64,000 nt of DNA from Vibrio superstes (GTDB lineage: Bacteria > Pseudomonadota > Gammaproteobacteria > Enterobacterales > Vibrionaceae), in contig NZ_BCUR01000004.1 in assembly GCF_003569005.1 (NCBI RefSeq), positions 1,390,003 to 1,454,002 of the forward strand, read 5' to 3'. Both the position numbers and the translations under genes were made by a program. Numbering within the stretch: position 1 is the first letter of the stretch; each line of letters begins with the position of its first letter. Positions 8,679-16,596 of this stretch are shown here, in pieces. Under the pieces are notes generated by a model. The model had not been told where the DNA came from and made no database searches. It saw only the letters and a program-made list of their open reading frames with translations.

Positions 8679-8696
8679 ACAGACCGGTCGGTATAT
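8679..8696. promoter_or_regulatory. Candidate operator, site E, overlapping a -10 box
   Basis: ACAGAC-CGGTCG-GTATAT. A perfect -10-like TATAAT (8694-8699) overlaps its right edge and runs into the ATG at 8698. The minus-strand version of site C has the same order of elements. Confidence 0.55.
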
Positions 8697-8697
8697 A

Positions 8698-9213
8698 ATG
8701 AAAGCGAAATGTATTCTAACTCTTTGTCTTGCCATGGTGACGACTTCAGCAGTAGCAAACAAAGACGTCGGTTTTTCCAGTGACAGTGAACTTGCTGCTT
8801 GGAGTTCTACAGATTATCAAACAGTGCAAACAGGTACCCGTACGACTTGGTTTGTGGATTACTACACACTAGACCACAAGCAAGATACCCATGGTAATAA
8901 TGTTTTGGTCATGACCTTTTTACCAGAACAACTAACCAAGCAAAAAGTATCAACTGCCTTTATTGATGCGCTGGAAGGGGCAAACCCCGCTATCACTATG
9001 AATGACCCGATTATCAACGGCCTAATTGAGGGTTTAACTCTTAGTCTGAATGCTGGCGATACTGTCACCGTCATTGAAAAAGGGCATCAAATACAAGTAC
9101 AGCATAATGGTGTTGTGGTTTACGCATTTGCTGATGCTGGTGGTCAGAAGGATGCATTGCTCAATATTTGGTTGGGAGAGAACCCAGTAGATGACTTTCT
9201 TAAACAGGTTTAA
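8698..9213 (+). CDS. Secreted chalcone isomerase-like protein
   Basis: A 171-residue exported protein: MKAKCILTLCLAMVTTSAVA is a plausible signal peptide. The C-terminal LLNIWLGENPVDDFLKQ matches the conserved end of chalcone-isomerase-like domains (IWLG-x-x-P). The preceding GDTVTVIEKG and NGVVVYAF, and the early VMTFLPEQLTKQKV, also fit. Bacterial members are mostly uncharacterised, so enzymatic activity should not be assumed. No Shine-Dalgarno precedes the ATG, and the start codon overlaps a TATAAT next to site E. No other in-frame upstream start exists before a stop at 8665-8667. It overlaps the next gene by 23 bases. Confidence 0.78.
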   Translation: MKAKCILTLCLAMVTTSAVANKDVGFSSDSELAAWSSTDYQTVQTGTRTTWFVDYYTLDHKQDTHGNNVLVMTFLPEQLTKQKVSTAFIDALEGANPAITMNDPIINGLIEGLTLSLNAGDTVTVIEKGHQIQVQHNGVVVYAFADAGGQKDALLNIWLGENPVDDFLKQV

Positions 9214-9781
9214 ATCTGGGGTTAAATCCTTAGCAATATGCTTTGTGATTATCCTGCCAATTAAGGTCAGTAGTGAGGAATTAGCCATGTATGAACTAAA
9301 TAGTGAAACAACCAAAGAATTTACCAAGGGGCTTAAGTATGAGCTTATGTTCCGAAAACTAAGTCGTCAGGTCTTTGAAGAACTAGAAGAAAATCCTGCT
9401 GGTGGGATGAAAAGCAAGAGTATCGCACTGTTGAATCGAATTGAGGCACACAACACTGTGGTAATGGAGCCGGTAAGGCGAGATTTTGGCGTCAGCACTC
9501 ATATCAGTTGTACCGATAAATTGTTTGCTAACACAGTCACTGTTTCTCTGAAGGTAATGCCTTCCATTGGCTTTCGCTATCTCGAAGGCAGTGCGAGCCG
9601 CTTCGTTGATCAGCTTGAAGACATTGCGAGCTTGAGTCCAGCTAAATATGAAGAAGAGATGCGTTTTATGGTTGAGCATGAGCGAGCGTTACATGGTTAC
9701 CTAGTGCACTTTAACCAGGGTCGATATATAGCCGCAGACTCCATCTTCGAAGAGTTTATTGAGCGCCATCAAATCAACTGA
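9191..9781 (+). CDS. Hypothetical protein following the chalcone isomerase-like gene
   Basis: A 196-residue protein I do not recognise. It has a basic start and a hydrophobic stretch (residues about 12-24) ending near KVSSEE, consistent with a signal peptide or anchor. The remainder is mixed alpha-helical and acidic without transmembrane segments. It overlaps the preceding gene by 23 bases in another frame, suggesting coupled translation. The start could also be internal. No function is inferred beyond co-expression with the secreted chalcone isomerase-like protein. Confidence 0.68.
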   Translation: MTFLNRFKSGVKSLAICFVIILPIKVSSEELAMYELNSETTKEFTKGLKYELMFRKLSRQVFEELEENPAGGMKSKSIALLNRIEAHNTVVMEPVRRDFGVSTHISCTDKLFANTVTVSLKVMPSIGFRYLEGSASRFVDQLEDIASLSPAKYEEEMRFMVEHERALHGYLVHFNQGRYIAADSIFEEFIERHQIN

Positions 9782-9853
9782 CGCTAGATAGAAAGGGACT
9801 TCTTTATATCAATTGAAATATCCATTTATTTTAGATTTAAAGAGACATTGAAT

Positions 9854-10726
9854 ATGAAAAAACTTCCTATGATTGCCTTACTGGCGTTCCCTTTATTCGG
9901 TTGCAGTACTTCTGTAGATAATGAGGCTCATACAGCGAACCTTAATAAAGTTGATGCCATCGCGAGTAAGGTACAAGGCAATGCAAATCAACAAAGCTTG
10001 GATCATGTAATGACCATAGATCATGCCAGATTGGCGGCAAAAGACGGAGAACATCTAGATGCAAGCAGAGTTGAGTTTTTTGTCGACAACGAACTGAACA
10101 CGGAACTGCTGCAAGAGAATATTGTTGCGGGCTTAGACTTGCCATTAAGGGTGTTGAGTTACTCTGAAGATAGCAAGATTAAAACCATGTATACGGATGC
10201 CGATTTCTTAGCGAAGCGTCATGGGTTGAATAACTCGGTGACACTGAATCAATATGATCAGCAAGTACAGTCCTTAATTGAAGGCAATGAGCAAGCCAAA
10301 GCCGCCCCCACTGAACAGTTAACTAGAGACTATGGCATCCAGAAGGTGGTATCAGACTTTGACTTCGATACCACTATTGAACGAATTGAACACGATGTTC
10401 TTGATGAAGGCGATACCGTTTGGTTTATGAACTGGGATTATCAGGAACAAGCGTCAAAATTAGGCAAAAGCCTACCTAAAGCCACGCTGTTGGTCTTTGG
10501 TGGACCTGCGCCAGGTGCTAAGGCAATGACGGACTTCTCAAGCATTGGTTTAGATGCATTTGGACAAAAGGTGTTGGTCTTTGAGCAAGATGGCGAGGTT
10601 ATGATTGCCTATAACGATATCGTTGATTTTGCACAGTTGCACTATGACGATAGCGCCATTGCTCATCGAGTGATCAATTATCGTCTAGGCAGCACCTTAA
10701 AAGGCGCAATAGTCGATATTAACTAA
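9854..10726 (+). CDS. Lipoprotein with two DUF302-like domains (copy 1)
   Basis: A 290-residue predicted lipoprotein with signal and lipobox MKKLPMIALLAFPLFGCS (Cys18). Two DUF302-like segments are visible: DHARLAAKDGEHLDASRVEF through GLDLPLRVLSY, and TLLVFGGPAPGAKAM through the C-terminus (IAYNDIVDFAQLHYDD). DUF302 folds bind small ligands in some proteins, but the function is unknown. I chose ATG 9854; TTG 9848 is in frame but too close to AGAG at 9841-9844. It is paralogous along its length to 16597-17460, so both flanks of the second sulfatase module carry a copy. Confidence 0.85.
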   Translation: MKKLPMIALLAFPLFGCSTSVDNEAHTANLNKVDAIASKVQGNANQQSLDHVMTIDHARLAAKDGEHLDASRVEFFVDNELNTELLQENIVAGLDLPLRVLSYSEDSKIKTMYTDADFLAKRHGLNNSVTLNQYDQQVQSLIEGNEQAKAAPTEQLTRDYGIQKVVSDFDFDTTIERIEHDVLDEGDTVWFMNWDYQEQASKLGKSLPKATLLVFGGPAPGAKAMTDFSSIGLDAFGQKVLVFEQDGEVMIAYNDIVDFAQLHYDDSAIAHRVINYRLGSTLKGAIVDIN

Positions 10727-10918
10727 GTACATCGATAACGTTAAATAAAGTTTCTCACCGCTACCCATACGTAAATAATTAATACCCATATTAGGTAGGC
10801 ATTATTACGCATATTGGTAGTGGAATATATAAGCACAAGGTGTGCGATCAGTCTATATGGAATTTACCATGCATATGCCTTTAATTATTAATAAAGGTTT
10901 TGAATACTCGGAATAACC
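10727..10918. other. Intergenic region before outer-membrane protein
   Basis: A 192-base AT-rich region with short near-repeats such as TAATACCCATATTAGG and ATTACGCATATTGG. It probably carries the promoter of the downstream barrel protein. I see no clear operator of the A-E type. Confidence 0.4.
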
Positions 10919-11617
10919 ATGAAAATTAAATTAATTTCACTATCTTCAATTTTATTTATTTCAATGTCTGCTTATGCCTCTGAAGAAGAGCAGCAAGTAG
11001 AAGAAAATAAACAAGTAGCAGAAGTGAAAGCTCAACGCACAGGCTACCACGCTCAAGATATCCGTAACGTACAAACCAAGCTTGAGGCGGATTACTTTAC
11101 TCACGATAACTTTGATGGTTATGCGGTAGGAGGGGACTTTGGTATTGGAGATAGTGCGAGCATCGGTGTTCAATATACGGCACTTGAATATACCTGGAAT
11201 GATTTCCGAGGCAGAGAGAAAAGCTCTGACAGTGATGCTGTAGCAATTACAGGTCAGTACAACATCAATGAAAACATCGTGATTGATGCTCTTTGGAATG
11301 TGTCGGGTGATTATGACCAATTAACCTTTGGTGCTAATTACGTTGCAGATGCATCGTTTGGTGTATGGAACCTTGGTGCTAATTACTCTATGGGTGACCT
11401 AAATGACAGTGCTGATTTTGAAGCGGGTGTATTAATTCCATTCGGTGGCGATTTTTATTACCGCGGTGACTTTACTTATTATCTTGATTCTGGTTATGAC
11501 AGTGAATTCGAAAATAAATTGGGTTGGAGTAACGGCACTATTGATATTAATGCCTCATATAACATGTATGAATTCGATGATTCGTACATAGGCGTTCATT
11601 TCGGTTACTTGTTTTAA
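10919..11617 (+). CDS. Putative outer-membrane beta-barrel protein
   Basis: A 232-residue exported protein with signal sequence MKIKLISLSSILFISMSAYA. The mature part has alternating hydrophobic and polar strands rich in Gly, Tyr and Asp (for example YAVGGDFGIGDSASIGVQYT, VWNLGANYSMGDL) and ends in an aromatic residue (GVHFGYLF), as outer-membrane barrels usually do. It is perhaps 8-10 strands. The mature N-terminus is a short Glu/Lys-rich coil. It may serve as a small porin or channel; its substrate is unknown. It is followed by a DUF3332 lipoprotein after 28 bases, with which it is probably co-transcribed. Confidence 0.78.
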   Translation: MKIKLISLSSILFISMSAYASEEEQQVEENKQVAEVKAQRTGYHAQDIRNVQTKLEADYFTHDNFDGYAVGGDFGIGDSASIGVQYTALEYTWNDFRGREKSSDSDAVAITGQYNINENIVIDALWNVSGDYDQLTFGANYVADASFGVWNLGANYSMGDLNDSADFEAGVLIPFGGDFYYRGDFTYYLDSGYDSEFENKLGWSNGTIDINASYNMYEFDDSYIGVHFGYLF

Positions 11618-11645
11618 TTCCCAATTATTTAAATAAGAAGATATA

Positions 11646-12188
11646 ATGAAAAACTTTAAAAAGACATTGTTAATCTCCGCTGTTGCGCTGAGTGTTCCTA
11701 CACTTTCTGGTTGTGTGGGCAGCAACTTTGTGACGAAAAAACTAATGGAATTCAATGTTAAGGTAGTGGATAACCGTTACGCGCGTGGCGGTGTCAACTT
11801 CCTATTGGCACCAGTGTATGGCTTCACCACGCTAGCAGACTACTTTGTGGTGAACTCCATTGAATTTTGGACTGGTAAAAACCCTTTTGATGGCAGTCCA
11901 CACATCTTTGATAGCAAGGTCGATACCTACATTGATATTAATGGTGACCTTGATCCTTCTCTTCATGACGCACCGGTTGACCCTATCAGTCAAAAGCAGA
12001 TCGAAGAGAGCCAGATCCGCTCAATTGATGAAAATACAATTGAGATGGAGGTGACCTTTGTAGATGGCACTCAATCGACGGTTCAGGGGGTTAAGGATGG
12101 CAATAGTGTCACCTTTAGCGTTGATGGCGAGGTTGTCTCTACCACCAGCATTGGCGCACTAGAATCAGCGTTTGCGCAGCAGTCGTAA
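11646..12188 (+). CDS. DUF3332 family lipoprotein
   Basis: A 180-residue predicted lipoprotein; the signal ends in LSGC (Cys22). The central RGGVNFLLAPVYGFTTLADYFVVNSIEFWTG segment, split between 48 and 80, is characteristic of DUF3332 proteins, common in vibrios and of unknown function. The C-terminal part is a polar beta-rich domain (VTFVDGTQSTVQG and VTFSVDGEVVSTT). It lies 28 bases after the barrel protein and is closed by a strong terminator, so the pair likely forms one envelope operon. Confidence 0.82.
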   Translation: MKNFKKTLLISAVALSVPTLSGCVGSNFVTKKLMEFNVKVVDNRYARGGVNFLLAPVYGFTTLADYFVVNSIEFWTGKNPFDGSPHIFDSKVDTYIDINGDLDPSLHDAPVDPISQKQIEESQIRSIDENTIEMEVTFVDGTQSTVQGVKDGNSVTFSVDGEVVSTTSIGALESAFAQQS

Positions 12189-12191
12189 TAA

Positions 12192-12221
12192 AAAGGGCTC
12201 CTCATTGATGAGGAGCCCTTT
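12192..12221. terminator. Bidirectional terminator
   Basis: AAAGGGCTCCTCAT / ATGAGGAGCCCTTT 14-bp stem with a minimal loop. It lies between the convergent DUF3332 and sulfatase 2 genes. Confidence 0.88.
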
Positions 12222-12238
12222 GTCATGATCTTCAATGA

Positions 12239-13966
12239 TTAGTTAGCCGCAGCGGCCCACGGATTCCAATCTTCTGCTACATCAACAATGTTGTGGTCTT
12301 TTGCGTATTGCTGATAAGTCTTCATCATAGACTCAAACTTTTCAGGGAATTTATCCTCAAGAGGGACCGTTTCTGCAGGGTTGTCCTTGATATTGTACAG
12401 ATGCCATTTACCATCGCCGTACATGCCCGTTCTGAGCTTCATTAGCTTGTAGTCACCTTGAATCACAAAGCCATTGCCAAATAATTCGAAGGCAAACCAA
12501 TCATCTTCAGTACGCACCGTTTTTGAAGAACCTTCCAAGAAGGACTTCATAGATACGCCTGATGGGACAGGTATTTTACGATCTTTATAGCTATCACCAG
12601 GGTGCTTGACCTCAGCGTAATCCAGCATCGTCATCGGCAAGTCTTTCACACTCAAGGTGGTGCTCGACATAGTGCCTTGCTGATCAAAACTGCTGCTCTC
12701 TGGTGGGCGAATGATTAATGGCACTCGAATGCCACCCTCAGCTATGAACCACTTCCACCACTGCAAAGGACCCGTTGTCGCGTTTGCCCACTCTAATCCA
12801 AGCTGACGGCTAGAGTTTGCAGAGCCAATCGCTTCATCACTCATATCGAAGTGATCTGTGGTCCAATTCTTCCACAAGCTGTTAGCCAGTGGACCGAATG
12901 CGTCTGAACCCTCAGGGCCATTATCGGGAAGGTAAACAACCAAGGTATTGTCCAGTTGTCCACTTTGGCGAAGGTAATCAAGTAAGCGACCAATATAGAA
13001 ATCATGAGACTCGACCATAGCGGCAAAGGTTGCCATCAAGCGGGCCTGAGTCTTTTTCTCTGCGTCCGTCAAGTCATCCCACTTCTTCGCAAGAGGATTA
13101 TCTCCTGGGAATGGGGTGCCTTCAGGGTATATTCCTGCTTTGATCATGGATTCAAAGCGTTGTTTCTTGAGCCCTTCCCAGCCAAGCTTTTCGTACATGG
13201 GAACGTACTTTTCAATCAGCGCAGAGGGAGCTTGTAGCGGGAAGTGAGCAGTGGTAAGTGCGAGATAACCAAAGAAGGGTTTACCTGATTCACGACCCTC
13301 TTCAATATACTCAATCATTTTACCTGTGTAGAGGTCATCGGAATAAATGCCACGCACTCGGTCGATTTTTTCTCCGTTCTCATAGAATTGCTGATAAGTA
13401 ATCGGTGGTTTCTTTCCTTCTTTTAGGGCTTTGTTAGCCACTTTAGTAGAAGGGTACATATCGGTGTTATCCCAGTGCGCAGAGCCCCCAGAGTAGACAC
13501 CGAAGGTTTGAGAGAAGCCCCAATCTTGAGGTGGATTACCGTGTCCATGACCCGAGCCCAGGTGCCATTTACCCGAGTGATAGGTGTTGTATCCACCGTC
13601 TCTGAGAAGCTCAGCAATGGTGACAGTGTTGCGGGTCATGTAACCTTCGTAGCCTGGCTTTCCTTTTGCTGGGGGATAGAAGGAATAATCAAACGATCCC
13701 AGACCAACTTCTATGCTGTTAGCACCTGTGAGCATTTGTGCTCGGGTTACCGATGAAACGGGTGAGGCATGGAAGTTGTTAAAACGAATACTTTCTTCAG
13801 CCAAGGCCGTGAGAGTAGGGGTGTTGATCTCAGAACCAAATGGGGCGAGATCGCCTAAGCCAACATCATCACTGACAATGAGTAGAATGTTTGGACGGTC
13901 GTCTTCGGCCGCCATAACCATGCTAGGGACAACCAGTCCAAAACAGATCGTTATTTTTATCTTCAT
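12239..13966 (-). CDS. Secreted sulfatase with serine-type S-x-V-x-R motif (module 2)
   Basis: A 575-residue sulfatase, strongly similar along its full length to the one at 3497-5269. A signal sequence of about 20 residues predicts export. The active-site segment SPVSSVTRAQ has Ser71 in the Cys/Ser position and Val73 instead of Pro, identical in these positions to its paralogue. DD at 33-34, SGKWHLGS and PDNGPEGSD supply metal and substrate ligands. It is third in the minus-strand order maturase, DUF4345, sulfatase with short gaps (25 and 29 bases), so it is probably one transcript. The start MKIKIT is well supported; the substrate is unknown. Confidence 0.9.
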   Translation of the reverse strand: MKIKITICFGLVVPSMVMAAEDDRPNILLIVSDDVGLGDLAPFGSEINTPTLTALAEESIRFNNFHASPVSSVTRAQMLTGANSIEVGLGSFDYSFYPPAKGKPGYEGYMTRNTVTIAELLRDGGYNTYHSGKWHLGSGHGHGNPPQDWGFSQTFGVYSGGSAHWDNTDMYPSTKVANKALKEGKKPPITYQQFYENGEKIDRVRGIYSDDLYTGKMIEYIEEGRESGKPFFGYLALTTAHFPLQAPSALIEKYVPMYEKLGWEGLKKQRFESMIKAGIYPEGTPFPGDNPLAKKWDDLTDAEKKTQARLMATFAAMVESHDFYIGRLLDYLRQSGQLDNTLVVYLPDNGPEGSDAFGPLANSLWKNWTTDHFDMSDEAIGSANSSRQLGLEWANATTGPLQWWKWFIAEGGIRVPLIIRPPESSSFDQQGTMSSTTLSVKDLPMTMLDYAEVKHPGDSYKDRKIPVPSGVSMKSFLEGSSKTVRTEDDWFAFELFGNGFVIQGDYKLMKLRTGMYGDGKWHLYNIKDNPAETVPLEDKFPEKFESMMKTYQQYAKDHNIVDVAEDWNPWAAAAN

Positions 13967-13995
13967 TAAATCTTCCTTAATCTATAAAAGCTTTT

Positions 13996-14376
13996 CTATT
14001 CAGTTTTGTCTTTCAGTAACATTAAACCGAAAACGCCAAATCCGAACTCCAGGAGCAGATAGAGCCATAACACTCCATTTGGATTACCGTCCACAACGAT
14101 GCTTAGTATTCGCCCAGAGGCAAGACCAAACATAAATATAATGAGATTGATCAGAGCGCCACGAGTGTGTTTTTCTGATAGCGCGCCCATCACCCAATAC
14201 GCCGCAGTAGCTAAATACAAGCCCATTACCGCTCGAAATATATGGGTAACCTCGATGCTATCTACGTTAAGGTCAAACAAGAATGGCAAAGAAACCTTTG
14301 GGGCTAACCCATACGAAAGTGCTATCGGTATGAGTCCGGCAGTGGCAAGGAGGAGAAATATCTTGTGTTTGTTCAT
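13996..14376 (-). CDS. DUF4345 family membrane protein (module 2)
   Basis: Paralogue of 3093-3497, with about four membrane helices. I chose the internal ATG at 14376 (MNKHKIFLLLATAGLIPIAL) because AAGGAA lies just upstream and it aligns with MKTQNLFLLTAALGIFPVAM of the paralogue; the open frame extends to 14424. The conserved VDSIEVTHIFRAVMGLY stretch matches the other copy. It sits between the maturase and the sulfatase, whereas in module 1 it precedes the sulfatase and the maturase comes last, so gene order differs between modules. Function unknown. Confidence 0.82.
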   Translation of the reverse strand: MNKHKIFLLLATAGLIPIALSYGLAPKVSLPFLFDLNVDSIEVTHIFRAVMGLYLATAAYWVMGALSEKHTRGALINLIIFMFGLASGRILSIVVDGNPNGVLWLYLLLEFGFGVFGLMLLKDKTE

Positions 14377-14401
14377 AAGCGTTCCTTGTTTATAAAAGCG
14401 G

Positions 14402-15646
14402 TTACAGAGTTTTATATTTGCCATGGGTGACGGATTTATTATTTATCTTCAGCAGTTGGCTTATTTTGGGATCAACATGGTTGAAGAAATCCAGCCAGCC
14501 ACTGCAAAGGTAATTCAGGCCTGGTTCGCCGTCTTCAGTGGTGAGGAAGCGGTTTTTGGGGCACTCCCCGTGGCAGGCGAAGCGGTAGTCACACTTTTGG
14601 CACTTCTTGGGTAGAGATTTGTATTTAGCTAAACCGAAGTCGGCTTGTTTTCGAGACAACGCTATTTTGCCAAGGTCAGTTTGAGTAATGTCTCCAATTT
14701 CAAATTCCGGATAGACATAGTGGTCACAAGAGTAGACCTTGCCATTGGGCTCAACAGCCAGGCCTTTACCGCAAAGCTCTGCTAGAGTGCACATGGTGCT
14801 CTGCTGTCCCATCCAAATGCCAATAAAGTTCTCAAAGTAAGGAATGAAAACCTTTCCAAAATCATACTTCATCCATTCGTCGAATACGGTTTTCAGAAAT
14901 ACACCCCAGTCTTTGGCTTGGACTGACCAAGGTTCCATGGTCTGTGTCACGGGGATAATGGCGTTGGAACCATTGCTGGTCCATTGGCTGTTAGTCGCAG
15001 AGTTACTCTTGTCGACCACAGGAATGAATTGGATCTGCTGGGGCTTTATTTCGTCACGCAAAAACCGGTAGACCCTCAATGGGTGTTGTGAGGTGACGTC
15101 ATTAACGCAGGTAAGAGTCGCAAACTGTATGCCGTATTCGCGCAACAGCTTTGCCCCGCGTAGGGTTTTTTCAAAGGTGCCACGACCGGCGTGGTTTTTA
15201 CGATAGTGGTTGTGCAGCTCCTCAGGCCCATCAATACTCAGACCGACAAAGAAATTATGTTTCTTGAAGAACTGGCACCACTTTGCATTGAGCAGCGTTC
15301 CATTGGTTTGAAGGTCATTGACGATAGTGGAATGCTCAGGAAGGTATTTTGCTTGCAGTTCAACCACTTTTTTAAAGTAGTCGAGCCCGAGTAAGGTAGG
15401 CTCACCGCCATGCCAAGTAAAGACGATTTCAGGGGTGTTTTGCCCTTGAATGTATTGTCTGATGTATTCCTCTAATAACTCATAGGTCATTGTCTTCTCT
15501 TCACGCTTGTCGTAGTCGAGAAGTTGTTGCTTACCTAGGTAGTAGCAGTATGAGCAATCAATGTTACACACTGCGCCTATGGGTTTGGCCAGTGCTTGAA
15601 ACTTAGTGTGGGCTTTGCCTTGGTATTGCGGTATCTGAAATTCCAT
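14402..15646 (-). CDS. Anaerobic sulfatase-maturating enzyme, radical SAM/SPASM (module 2)
   Basis: A 414-residue anSME-type enzyme expected to install formylglycine in the sulfatase of its operon. The radical SAM cluster is CNIDCSYC (C27, C31, C34). The C-terminal auxiliary-cluster cysteines appear in CTLAELCGKG, YSCDHYVY, CQKCDYRFACHGECPKN and CSGW. It has a 13-residue C-terminal extension relative to the module 1 enzyme. It is the first gene of the minus-strand operon and lacks a visible A-E type operator upstream, suggesting that the two modules are controlled differently. Confidence 0.9.
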   Translation of the reverse strand: MEFQIPQYQGKAHTKFQALAKPIGAVCNIDCSYCYYLGKQQLLDYDKREEKTMTYELLEEYIRQYIQGQNTPEIVFTWHGGEPTLLGLDYFKKVVELQAKYLPEHSTIVNDLQTNGTLLNAKWCQFFKKHNFFVGLSIDGPEELHNHYRKNHAGRGTFEKTLRGAKLLREYGIQFATLTCVNDVTSQHPLRVYRFLRDEIKPQQIQFIPVVDKSNSATNSQWTSNGSNAIIPVTQTMEPWSVQAKDWGVFLKTVFDEWMKYDFGKVFIPYFENFIGIWMGQQSTMCTLAELCGKGLAVEPNGKVYSCDHYVYPEFEIGDITQTDLGKIALSRKQADFGLAKYKSLPKKCQKCDYRFACHGECPKNRFLTTEDGEPGLNYLCSGWLDFFNHVDPKISQLLKINNKSVTHGKYKTL

Positions 15647-15687
15647 TTACGTGTCACTTATACATCGAGTGAAAACTAAAGTGTGAG

Positions 15688-16443
15688 CTAGAAATGAGCA
15701 GCCCAACCGATCAAAAAACCTTGGGACGCAGTGTTGTACGCGAAGGTGTCGCCATTGTCGTAGTCGACCCAAGTGGATTTGTAGGCGAGGTTTAAATCAG
15801 ACCAATCATTGATGTGAAATCGAACACCTGTTTGGATTGAACTGGTAAAACTGGTATCACCGCTTAAACCTATGTCGCCATTGAGATAAAAATCCCAGTT
15901 CTCACTGAGTGGGGTGGTTAGACGGGCTCCAATGAGGTAGTCGACCCAATCTTCTTTCACATTGGGATTTAGATCTAAGTTGCCATCTGGGCCTCGAATA
16001 GACCAATCTATATCATTGTCCCACCACCTTATACCGGCCATGTAATCGATAGACCCAAAATTGTAGCTGTAACGTTTAAATACTTTTGCCTCTAAAACAC
16101 CCTGTCTAACTTTTATCTCGTTATTTGCATTGCTGGGGCCATCACCAGACAGCTTCATATAGCTGTAGTCGACATAAAAACCCCATGTATTTTTATACAG
16201 TGTTTCCCAGTGCAACATAGCACCCATGTCGATATTATTTATGATGAACTCAGGATTGACATCGACGTCGGCTGAAACACCGCCAATCCGGCTATCACCG
16301 CGAATATTCAGAGCCAGAGCGTAGATCTCGATGGAGTGCTGCCACGCTGACGTAGTCTCTTTTGCTTCTTGAGCGTGAATAGTTGGGGCGATGAAAAATG
16401 CACAAGGTATGCACAGCAGATTTTTCTTGATTAACTGTTTCAT
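15688..16443 (-). CDS. Putative outer-membrane barrel protein
   Basis: An exported protein of about 251 residues with signal MKQLIKKNLLCIPCAFFIAPTIHAQ. The mature part has amphipathic strands (SIEIYALALNIRG, WGFYVDYSYMKLSG, DFYLNGDIGLSGDTSF, DLNLAYKSTWVDYD) and ends in GWAAHF, a typical barrel C-terminus. The layout resembles the periplasm-facing OMP families that lack an N-terminal plug. The start could also be ATG 16458 (five residues longer); neither has a convincing Shine-Dalgarno. It lies 42 bases upstream of maturase 2 on the same strand and could be the first gene of the module 2 transcript, perhaps admitting the sulfated substrate (inference). Confidence 0.75.
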   Translation of the reverse strand: MKQLIKKNLLCIPCAFFIAPTIHAQEAKETTSAWQHSIEIYALALNIRGDSRIGGVSADVDVNPEFIINNIDMGAMLHWETLYKNTWGFYVDYSYMKLSGDGPSNANNEIKVRQGVLEAKVFKRYSYNFGSIDYMAGIRWWDNDIDWSIRGPDGNLDLNPNVKEDWVDYLIGARLTTPLSENWDFYLNGDIGLSGDTSFTSSIQTGVRFHINDWSDLNLAYKSTWVDYDNGDTFAYNTASQGFLIGWAAHF

Positions 16444-16596
16444 AGTGTCACGATCCATGTGTATGAAATGTTGTAAGAATTTAATTCAAATAGTAGTCTT
16501 GTTGCAGATTGTTAACAATATTTATTTAATTATCAGGGTTATACGCAACAAAAGTGTTTATGGTTTGAATAAGAATAGTCACCAAGGATGGTTATG

